Source: Treponema maltophilum ATCC 51939 (lineage in GTDB: Bacteria > Spirochaetota > Spirochaetia > Treponematales > Treponemataceae). From it: a DNA stretch of 64,000 bases. Position numbers and translations under genes: made by a program. Positions within the stretch are counted from its first letter, which is position 1; every line of letters begins with the position of its first letter. The DNA is taken from positions 745,583 to 809,582 of the forward strand of contig NZ_KE332518.1 of the NCBI RefSeq assembly GCF_000413055.1, in the 5' to 3' direction. Below are positions 34,291 to 42,900 of the stretch, piece by piece. The notes beneath the pieces were generated by a model. It did not search any database and was not told the origin of the DNA. It saw nothing but the letters and a program-made list of their open reading frames with translations.

Positions 34291-35445
34291 ATGGTTTTAA
34301 ACGGAATCGATGCAATAGACGGCTTTGATTCTCTTTTTGCGCGCAAAAAACTCGGCGTTATTACGTCGGTGTCGGGCGTAAACAGAGATTTTGTCCCTTC
34401 ATGGAAAATCCTCGCCGAACGCTATACGGTCGGCGCTTTATTCGCGCCCGAGCACGGTCTGTTCGGCTGCGAAGAGGCGGGCGCTCCCGTGGAATCGGGC
34501 GGTTCGCAAAGCGCATCCGGCATTCCCGTGTACAGCCTGTACCGAAAAGACGGTCAGGATTTTGAGCGTTCGATGCTCGAGCATGTCGATGCGCTCGTAT
34601 ACGACATTCAGGATGTGGGAACCCGTTTTTATACCTATATTTCGACGATGATCTGCGCGCTCAAGGCGGCTTGCAGATACGGCAAAGAAGTTATTATTTT
34701 GGACCGGGTAAACCCGCTCGGCGGTTTTAAAGCCGAAGGCGCTCTCGTGCAAAAAGAATACGAAAGCTTTGTCGGTATGTATCCGCTTCCGATCCGTTAT
34801 GCGCTTACGGCCGGAGAACTTGCACGCTTCGTACACGAAAACGAGGCGATGAGCTGTGCGCTGCATACGGTTCCCGTAAAAAATTGGACGCGCGGCATGC
34901 TTTTTAACGAAACAGGTTTGCCGTGGGTTCCGCCTTCGCCGAATATGCCCGGCTTCGAATGCGCGCTTTTGTATCCGGGCATCGGGCTTTTTGAAGGTAC
35001 GAATATTTCGGAGGGCAGGGGAACCGCAAGCCCTTTCAGCACGGTCGGTGCTCCTTTTATCGACGCGGAAAAACTTGCGGATGCGATGAACGCAAAAAAA
35101 CTTCCGGGTGTGCATTTTATGAGTGCCCGTTTTACGCCGGTTTCTTCAAAACATTCGGGTGCCCTGTGCCGCGGCGTTCGGCTTTTTATTACAGACTGCA
35201 AAACCTTCGAGCCGGTTAAAACGGGCTTGGAACTGCTGTTTACAATCAAAAACGAGTATCCGGAGGACTTTGCGTTTTTGCCCGTTCCCGAGGGCGCAAA
35301 GCTTATGCCCGTTGACCGCCTTGCCGGAAGTTCGATTCTGCGCCGTGCGTCTTCGGCGCGGGAAGTTGCGGCGGTGTTTGAAAAAGAAGCGGACGCTTTT
35401 TTTAAACGGGCTAAAAAATTTTTTATGTACGGAGATGCGCTGTGA
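34291..35445 (+). CDS. namZ: Exo-beta-N-acetylmuramidase NamZ (DUF1343, GH171)
   Basis: 384 aa. In the family, NamZ removes MurNAc from the non-reducing ends of peptidoglycan fragments. Motifs: KKLGVITSVSGVNRDF, LFAPEHGLFG with the probable catalytic Glu, YDIQDVGTRFYTYIST, ILDRVNPLGG, LPWVPPSPNMP and GTNISEGRGTASPF. No signal peptide is visible, so it acts in the cytoplasm or is exported by another route. The nagZ start overlaps its stop (GTGA), and the pair together would dismantle (GlcNAc-MurNAc)n stepwise. Confidence 0.88.
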   Translation: MVLNGIDAIDGFDSLFARKKLGVITSVSGVNRDFVPSWKILAERYTVGALFAPEHGLFGCEEAGAPVESGGSQSASGIPVYSLYRKDGQDFERSMLEHVDALVYDIQDVGTRFYTYISTMICALKAACRYGKEVIILDRVNPLGGFKAEGALVQKEYESFVGMYPLPIRYALTAGELARFVHENEAMSCALHTVPVKNWTRGMLFNETGLPWVPPSPNMPGFECALLYPGIGLFEGTNISEGRGTASPFSTVGAPFIDAEKLADAMNAKKLPGVHFMSARFTPVSSKHSGALCRGVRLFITDCKTFEPVKTGLELLFTIKNEYPEDFAFLPVPEGAKLMPVDRLAGSSILRRASSAREVAAVFEKEADAFFKRAKKFFMYGDAL

Positions 35446-37022
35446 AAAAAACGACGCTGCGCGAAAAGATCGGGCAAATGTTTGTCTGCGGCTTTCCCGG
35501 CACAAGCATGAACGGCGAGTTTATCGAACTGGTAAAAAAATACAAGGTCGGAAACGTTATTTTATTTAAACACAATATCGAAAGTCTTGCGCAAATGAAA
35601 ACGCTGTGCACCGACATTCAAAAGCTGATTCAAAGCGAAACCGGTTTTCCCGCTTTTATTACGATCGATCAGGAAGGCGGGGCGGTGTCGCGTTTGGCCG
35701 AAGACGAGCTGAACGTGCCCGGCGCTATGGCTCTGGCCGCAACGGGCGATGAAAAAAACGCCTATACGGCGGGGCTTTTAACCGCCGAAATCTTACGCGG
35801 CTGCGGAGTGAATTTCGACTTGGCGCCCGTTTTGGACGTTAATTCAAACCCGAACAATCCGGTTATCGGCGTGCGCAGCTACGGCGACAATCCCGATATC
35901 GTTGCGCGTTTCGGCATTCAAATGATACGCGGCTTGGCCGAAGGCGGCGTATTGAGTTCGGCAAAGCATTTTCCCGGCCACGGCGACACTTCGGTCGATT
36001 CGCACCTGACGCTTCCGACCGTCCGTAAAACGCGCGCGGAACTCGACAAGGTCGAACTTATACCCTTTGCAAAGGCAGTGCATTCGCCTTTGAGCGCGGT
36101 TACGATTTCCCACATCGTGTTTCCGGCAATCGATAAAGACGTACCTGCGACGATGTCGAAAAAAATCGTTACCGATTTACTCAAAAAAGAGCTCGGTTTT
36201 TCCGGCTTGGTTATAAGCGACTGTATGGAAATGAAAGCGGTACAAAAATTCTTCGGAACGCCGCAAAGCTGCGTAGGCGCAATCAATGCCGGAATCGAAT
36301 TGATCTTTATTTCGCATACCGTTTCAACCGCCCGCGATTCTTTGGACGAAGTTTTTAAAGAATGCGAAAACGGCCGCATAAAAGCCGAAGTTATAGACGG
36401 TGCGCTTTCAAAGATACTTGCTTTAAAAGAAAAACTTCCGCGTGCAGACTCTTTGAGCGGCGATCGCTTGAACGAAATAAAAAAAACAATCGCCGATTTG
36501 CGAAAAAAAACGATCACCGCGTACCCGTCGGCTGCGGTGCGCTTTCCCGATTTCGGGGAAAATCCGTTTTTTGTCGGCCCGCAGCCTTTTATTATTACAA
36601 ACGTGTCGAACGATGTGGATGCGTCGATAAGCTTTGCTTCCCATATGCAAAAAGAATTCGGGGGTACCGCGGTCGACACTTCAATCGATCCGGGCGATGC
36701 GGAAATCGCAAAAATCCGCGCACAAGCCGAAAATGCGAGTGCGATTGCCGCGGCAACGTATAACGGTCATGTCAAACGCGGTCAGCTTAAATTAGTCCGC
36801 GCGCTCGCCGAATTAGGTAAACCCATGCTCGTCACCGCACTGCGCAACCCCTACGATTTGGGCTGCCTTTCGGAAAATCTTTTGCAAAGAGGCGTATGTG
36901 GTATCGCCGCCTACGAATACAGCAACAGCGTTTTATCATGCATTACCGATATTTTAAAACGCGGCGAAAAATGCGAAGGCCGGCTCGGCTTGACAATTCC
37001 CGCGATCGATATGACCGAATAA
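35442..37022 (+). CDS. nagZ: Beta-N-acetylhexosaminidase NagZ-like, GH3
   Basis: 526 aa with GTG start overlapping the namZ stop; GGAG lies upstream. GH3 features: GQMFVCGFPG, FITIDQEGGAVSRL, VNFDLAPVLDVN, SAKHFPGHGDTSVDSHLTLP (the His/Asp acid-base dyad loop of NagZ), TISHIVFPAID, and the nucleophile Asp in VISDCMEMKAV. A C-terminal domain (about residues 360-526) follows, as in the two-domain NagZ of Firmicutes. No signal peptide is visible. It releases GlcNAc from muropeptides and complements NamZ. Confidence 0.9.
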   Translation: MKKTTLREKIGQMFVCGFPGTSMNGEFIELVKKYKVGNVILFKHNIESLAQMKTLCTDIQKLIQSETGFPAFITIDQEGGAVSRLAEDELNVPGAMALAATGDEKNAYTAGLLTAEILRGCGVNFDLAPVLDVNSNPNNPVIGVRSYGDNPDIVARFGIQMIRGLAEGGVLSSAKHFPGHGDTSVDSHLTLPTVRKTRAELDKVELIPFAKAVHSPLSAVTISHIVFPAIDKDVPATMSKKIVTDLLKKELGFSGLVISDCMEMKAVQKFFGTPQSCVGAINAGIELIFISHTVSTARDSLDEVFKECENGRIKAEVIDGALSKILALKEKLPRADSLSGDRLNEIKKTIADLRKKTITAYPSAAVRFPDFGENPFFVGPQPFIITNVSNDVDASISFASHMQKEFGGTAVDTSIDPGDAEIAKIRAQAENASAIAAATYNGHVKRGQLKLVRALAELGKPMLVTALRNPYDLGCLSENLLQRGVCGIAAYEYSNSVLSCITDILKRGEKCEGRLGLTIPAIDMTE

Positions 37023-37038
37023 AAAAGAGGATGCTGTT

Positions 37039-37524
37039 ATGGCGGATATGCTTGTTAATTTGCTTAATTTGCCGAATACCGAAAGCCTGTATAAACGGTT
37101 AAAAGAAGACCACAATATTTACATACGGCGCGCTCTGGTGCCGGATAAATTCCGCATTGTGGAGTGGGTAAAAGAGCATTCGAGCTTGAGCGCTGCAGGC
37201 GAGTGCGACGTATGCTTTTCGCGTTTGCCCGTTTCGTGTTTTATTGCGACGCGCGGCGCCTGCGTTTTGGGCTACGCATGCTACAACGCGACCGCCCCCG
37301 ACTTTTTCGGGCCGACGCGCGTATCGGACGAAGAGCAGGGTAAGGGCGTCGGCAAAGCGCTGCTCTTGGCGTCGCTGCACGCGATGAGAGCGGAAGGCTA
37401 CGTATATGCCGTTATCGGGGGCATCGGGCCTGCCGAATTTTACGCCAAAACGGTCGGTGCCGTTTTAATCGCCGATTCCACTCCGGGAATCTATAAAGAT
37501 TTTTTACCCAAATTAAAAGACTGA
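37039..37524 (+). CDS. GNAT-family N-acetyltransferase
   Basis: 161 aa. The acetyl-CoA loop is in RVSDEEQGKGVGKALLLASL (Q/R-x-x-G-x-G/A pattern); YIRRALVPDKFRIVEWV begins the fold, and FYAKTVGAVLI ends it. AGAGGA lies before ATG 37039. It is 16 bases after nagZ, so it is probably the last gene of the namZ-nagZ transcript. An amino-sugar or muropeptide substrate is a guess from context. Its stop lies four bases before the remains of a truncated TRAP permease. Confidence 0.8.
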   Translation: MADMLVNLLNLPNTESLYKRLKEDHNIYIRRALVPDKFRIVEWVKEHSSLSAAGECDVCFSRLPVSCFIATRGACVLGYACYNATAPDFFGPTRVSDEEQGKGVGKALLLASLHAMRAEGYVYAVIGGIGPAEFYAKTVGAVLIADSTPGIYKDFLPKLKD

Positions 37525-37528
37525 ATGA

Positions 37529-38512
37529 TTTTTTCCGTGCGGCGGTATTTCGGGTTCCGCGGTTGCGGATACGTCTTCGATCGGCTCAATGCTTATTCCG
37601 ATGATGAAAAAATCCGGTTATGATACGGACTTTTCCGTTGCCGTTACCGTTACGTCTTCGTGTCAGGGCGTTTTGATTCCGCCTTCGCACAACATGATTT
37701 TGTTTTCTTTGGCTGCAGGCGGCGTTTCCATCGGGCGGCTTTTTTTAGGCGGTTTGGTTCCCGGACTGCTTTTAGGCGTAAGCCTTATGGTTACCTCATA
37801 TATTATCGCCGTAAAACGCAATTATCCGCGCGGTAAAAAAATCCCTTTTAAAGAAATGCTTGCGGCGGTGTGGAATGCCTTTGCCGGTCTTCTCACTTGT
37901 TTGATTATTATTTTCGGCGTTATCTTCGGCTGGTACACGGCAACCGAATCGGCCGCCATAGCGGTTGTCTACGCCTTTGTCGTTACCTTTTTTCTTTACC
38001 GCGAAATACCTTTAAAGCAGATTTTACCGATTCTTAAACGTTCACTGCGCACCATCGCGATAGTCCTGTCGCTCATCGCAACGGCCTCGATGTTCGGCTG
38101 GCTTTTGGCGTATTTAAAAGTTCCGACCCTTATGACGCGGGCGCTTTTAACCGTTTCGGATAATAAAATCGTCATCTTGTTGCTTATAAACATTATGTGC
38201 CTCGTGCTCGGCTGCATTATGGACATGGGCCCGCTTATTTTGATTTTGACGCCGATTTTGTTGCCCGTGTGCCAATCATTCGGCATGGATCCGGTACATT
38301 TCGGAAGCATGCTCATATTGAATTTGGCAATCGGTTTGTGTACGCCGCCGGTCGGCGCGGCGCTGTTTGTCGGCTGTTCAATCGGGAAAATTAAAATAGA
38401 ACAGGTCACTAAAGCCTGCCTTCCGTTTTATGCCGCGATGATTGTAACGCTTCTTTTGGTAACCTTTGTCCCCGGCTTGGTTATGGCGGTGCCGAATGTG
38501 CTTATGAAATAA
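37529..38512 (+). pseudogene. TRAP transporter large permease (DctM), 5'-truncated
   Basis: About 328 codons. The frame opens right after the GNAT stop and at once reads CGGISGSAVADTSSIGSMLI, which in intact DctM proteins lies about 100 residues in. The rest is well preserved to the end (SSCQGVLIPPSHNMILFS, GWYTATESAAIAVVYAF, MDMGPLILILTPILLP, LNLAIGLCTPPVGAALFVG). The N-terminal helices, start codon, ribosome-binding site and the DctP/DctQ partners are missing, so a deletion has joined the two regions. An internal ATG at 37589 could only give a partial protein. Confidence 0.85.
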
Positions 38513-38681
38513 CGAAGTTCCGAAAACAACCGATAAAGATACGCTCCAAACACGATTTTTATCTCTTGCAAAACCCGATACGGAATTGTAAAATGGGGAA
38601 TGTGCGGGTATCGGTACCGTTTTACGGCAGTCGATACACTATGAAATAATTTTATCTATTCGGAGGTTAAATAGAAAAGCT

Positions 38682-39539
38682 ATGATCAAACGCATAACAA
38701 AATCCGTTTCGGCAATTTTTATTGCCGCAGTTTTTTTCGTATCGTGTGCGAGCGCTTCGGGGACTGCCGAAAAAGCAAAGCAGGCCGCGGCAAAAAACGA
38801 AGCCGACGAGGTTCTGCTTGCCGAGCAGGGGATGTTGGCATACAACTGGATGCAGCAATCGGGCGAATATCGCGCGCTGGCGTATCAGGCATTCAATGCG
38901 GCAAAAGCCGCCTTTGATGCGGCGGTTCCGGCAGACGGTATGAAAAAAGCGGTCGTCGTCGATCTCGATGAAACGATGATAGACAATTCGGCCGAGGGGG
39001 CGATCCGATTATTGGAGCACAAGGAATTTGACCCCTCATTTTGGACAAGGTGGTGCGAAGCGGAACAAGCGCTTGCGATTCCCGGTGCCGTCGAATTTGC
39101 AAATTATGTTAATTCGCACGGCGGCAAAATGTTTTACGTTTCAAATCGTATTGTCGGCCCCGAATACCAGCCGACGATCAACAATTTAAAAGCGCTCGGC
39201 TTTACCGGCGTCGATTCGACATCCGTACTGCTGAAAGATAAAGTTTCGCAAAAAACGGCTCGATTCGAACAGGTCGAAAAAGCCGGCTACGAAATCGTCG
39301 TATTTATCGGCGACAATTTGGATGATTTCCGCTTTACGGGTGAAACCTATCGTAAACTCAACGATGTGCGCCGCTCTGTTGTCGACAAGTACAAATCCGA
39401 CTTCGGCGTAAAGTATATCGTTTTGCCGAATCCTCTCTACGGAAATTGGGAGGGCGGATTAAATGCCGATTATTATAAAAACGATGCGGCCGGCAAGCTG
39501 AAAATACGCAGAGATAATTTAAAGGTTTGGAAAAAATAA
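38682..39539 (+). CDS. e(P4)-family lipoprotein acid phosphatase / 5'-nucleotidase
   Basis: 285 aa lipoprotein (lipobox VFFVSC, Cys22). HAD-superfamily class C phosphatase with DLDET at 94-98, MFYVSNR (motif II) and VVFIGDNLDDF (motif III). In Haemophilus, P4 dephosphorylates NMN and haem-related substrates at the surface (family knowledge); a role in nicotinamide or phosphate scavenging would fit the pncB gene in this window (inference). GGAGG at 38662-38666 is 15 bases from the ATG, longer than usual. The neighbouring DctM relic ends 170 bases upstream. Confidence 0.88.
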   Translation: MIKRITKSVSAIFIAAVFFVSCASASGTAEKAKQAAAKNEADEVLLAEQGMLAYNWMQQSGEYRALAYQAFNAAKAAFDAAVPADGMKKAVVVDLDETMIDNSAEGAIRLLEHKEFDPSFWTRWCEAEQALAIPGAVEFANYVNSHGGKMFYVSNRIVGPEYQPTINNLKALGFTGVDSTSVLLKDKVSQKTARFEQVEKAGYEIVVFIGDNLDDFRFTGETYRKLNDVRRSVVDKYKSDFGVKYIVLPNPLYGNWEGGLNADYYKNDAAGKLKIRRDNLKVWKK

Positions 39540-39546
39540 CCGTACG

Positions 39547-39604
39547 AATTCGGCGGGAGGCGTGTTCCGGGATTGCATAAACTCCGGCTGCTCCGCCGAA
39601 TTTT
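39547..39604 (+). terminator. Possible terminator after the phosphatase gene
   Basis: AATTCGGCGG (39547-39556) pairs with CCGCCGAATT (39593-39602), with a 36-nt loop and a short T run. Weak because of loop size. Confidence 0.35.
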
Positions 39605-39630
39605 ACGTCCGAACCGCCTGCCGTTTTTAT

Positions 39631-39730
39631 TTTTAGTACAAAATTGCATCGGATACTTGCCTTTTTTTTAATAATATGATAGAGTTTGGATGCTTTAGAG
39701 CATTTAGGTAAAAAGATTTTAGTACAAAAT
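39631..39730. repeat. Direct repeats TTTTAGTACAAAAT in the leader of the Ig-like gene
   Basis: Exact 14-bp copies at 39631-39644 and 39717-39730, 86 bp apart, within the 398-bp gap before the giant gene. The same gap has an inverted repeat CCGATAAA/TTTATCGG near 39834-39867. No further gene is seen in 39605-39937. Confidence 0.6.
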
Positions 39731-39937
39731 ATGACAGAATTATGTGATTGCTACGCACTGCTTTTCGGGATTGCTTTGGGTGGGCGGTGAGTTTTCGAGC
39801 TTTAAAAAAATAAAGGTTTCGGAAACACATGCCGATAAAGAAGCGAGTCGATGTTTTTATCGGGCAGCGTGTACTCCTGTGTAAACGGCTGTCGCTAAAA
39901 TCTTTTCGGGTTGGCACTTGTTTAGTAAAGGGAGTTT

Positions 39938-42900
39938 ATGAAAAGAGTAGCATTCTTTGTGTTCTTTTGCTGTGCGCTCAGCGCCGGCCATGCATTCGGT
40001 TCCAGAGACATAACCGAAACCGAACTTGTTCCTTTGGAAAGTTGGCAGAAAACTGCGGATATTTCGGCGAAAAAAAAGGGAAAATACAATATTCTTATAA
40101 CGGCTCGCGATACTGCCGGCAATGTCGGCTATGCGGGCCCTTTTAATATGTACATAGATCCGGATTCGGATTTGCCCGTTACCTCGATCGCTTTTCCCGC
40201 TTCGGGTGCCGACGTAGCCGGTAACGTGGACATCATCGGAACCTGCTATGACGACGACGCCGTTGCCAAAGTTTCGATCAGGGTCGACGGTGCCGAACAA
40301 ATCTATACGGCAAAGGGAACCGAATTTTGGTCCTACGCGCTCAATACGGCGGCCTTAGCCGAAGGTGTGCACACGGTTGAAGTGTGGGGTACCGACGTAA
40401 ACGGCGTAGACGGAAAAAGCATAAAAACTTCTTTTAACTTGAACAGGCGCTTGCCCGTTACAAGCGTTACGAATACCGGAGAAGGCACTTTGGTGTCGGG
40501 TACCGTAAACTTGGAAGGAACGGTTGAAGACGGAAACGGCATAGACCGTCTGTTTTATTCGCTCGATAACGGAAATAAATTTGAGGAAGTGCGCTTATCG
40601 TACGACAAAAAGCTTAATCGTTCGGTTTTTAAACTTCCCGTAAAAACCGCACTGCTTTCCGACGGCCCGAACGTATGCTGGTTCAAAGCGGTCGATAAAC
40701 AGGGCTCGACCGGAATCTATACCTTTTTATTTTTTGTGGACAATGTGCCGCCCTCGCTTTCATTCATATATCCGGACAATGAAACCGAAACGTTTCCGAG
40801 CGTTTTTTCCGTTGCCGGCCGCGTTTCCGACGGTACGGGGCTCGAATCCCTTACATGGGTATGCGGAAAAGAAAGCGGCGAGATTGCCGTAACGCCGGGC
40901 AACGATTATTGGGTTAAGGAATTCGACTTTACGCGCACGAATGCAAAATCGGTTGTTATCGAATTTGCGGCAAAAGACGTTGCCGGAAACGTTGTGCGCG
41001 AGAAAAAAAAGATTGAAATCGATAAAGCGAAAGATAAGCCCCGCTTGGAAATCGTCAGTCCGAAGGCGGACGAAAAGATAGACGGCGGCCTTTTTATTTC
41101 AGGTTTGTCCTACGGCAACGCGTCGGAAATCCGCTATAGAATCGACCGGGGCGAAGAAAAATCCCTTATGCTTTCTTCAACCTCGGTTGCCTTTGCCGCA
41201 ACGGAAGAAGGTCTTGCCGCCGGAAATCACACGCTTTTTGCGTACGCCGTGAAAGCCGACGGAACGGCCGGAAACGTGCAAAGCGTTCGGTTTTCTTCAA
41301 TAGGAAAAGCGCCCGTCATCGCATTCGACAACGGAAGCACCGTTATTCCGTTGTACGGTGCGCAAAACAGAGTTCCGACAGCCGTCCGCATAAAAGCGGA
41401 AGCGGGCTTGCGCGAAGTGCTTGTCGGTTTTAACGGTGAAGAAGAAAAGCCGCTTGTTATAAAAGAAGGTCAAACCGAATTTACCGTACGCCCGAGCGTA
41501 AACGATAAAACGGGCGCGGGAATATACGCGATATCGGTCAGCGCAACCGACACGGCAGGCCGCACCGCGGCACAAAAACTGCTCATCGGCATCGCCGATA
41601 ACGGAAAGTCGGGCGATACGAGCGACCTTACCGCTTTTGCGTGGGCAGGAAGCAGGCTCGGAAGCGCCGCGCTCATTACGGGCGGTGTTTTGGAAGGCTT
41701 GTTTTATTCGCCTGAAGGCGCCCAAATTGAAAGTGCCGAATTGACCGGCTCGGCAGACCTTTCCTGTGAAGTTGAAGGAAACCTGATAAAAATTGCCGCG
41801 GCAAAAGACGGCATGTATAAAGATGTGCGCGTAACGCTGCACACAAGCGACGGCCGGGATATAACGAGCGAAAGCATCGATGTTTTAGCCGATACGGCTT
41901 TTCCCGTCATAACGCTTAACAAAAGCGCAGCTTACGTAAAAGATTCGCTCGCCTTTTCAGGCAGCGTAAGCGGCTCCCGATTGCCGATCGAATACCGCCT
42001 GTCGTCATCTTCTTCGGATGAAGTTTTAACCGGAACGCTTGACGGCCGCTTTGAAAAAACGCTCGACGTAAAAAGTTTCCCGGACGGCGCGCTCCTTCTT
42101 TCGCTTGCCGCGGCGGACGATGCCGGCAAAAAAACTTTTGAACGCGCAATCTTTATAAAAGATACCGAGGATCCCGATGTGCGCATGGTTATGCCCGCCG
42201 TCGGCGATAAGGTAAACGGTTCGATAACGGCGGCTTTTACGATCGGTGAAAAATTCGGCAGCGTAAAGGCCGAATACAAAACCGACGATAAAAACCCGGC
42301 GTGGAAGGAATTTCCCTATGCTTCGCTTTCAAGCGTTGTTATAGGAACCGCGGCCGATCCGATAAGCAAAAACATGCAGTTCCGTTTTACCGACGCTGCG
42401 GGAAACGTCAAGCTCATCAATCAATACGATTTCGATATCGACACTTCCGCCGACGCTCCTGTCGTCGAAATACATGTGCCGTTTGAAAATCAGGTTATCG
42501 TCGGCGACTTTGCCGTTTCGGGCATCGTGTACGACGACGACGCTCCGGCAAAAATCTACTATAAAATCGACGATAAGCCCTATACGGCGCTCGACGTCAA
42601 AAACACCTTTTCGATTCCGATTGCTCTTTCGTCTTTAACCGACAACGAGCATACGATCAGCATATACGGCGAAGATATTTACGGCATAAAAAGCGCACCG
42701 GTCGAACGAAAAATCAGAGTGTCGCTTGAAAAGCCCGTAGTGCAAATGACTTTGCCGAATTCCGACGAAACCATCAAAGGTTTTATAACCATAACCGGTA
42801 CGGCTTCCGACGGAAACGGCATCGGCAAAGTGTATATTTCGGTAAATAACGGAAGCAGTTTTTTGCGCGCCGACGGAACGGATAAATGGAGCTATTCGCT

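Noticed and set aside
37589-38512. Functional short TRAP permease starting at the internal ATG
   Set aside because: The frame continues upstream with conserved DctM residues and there is no ribosome-binding site at 37589. Truncation explains it better.
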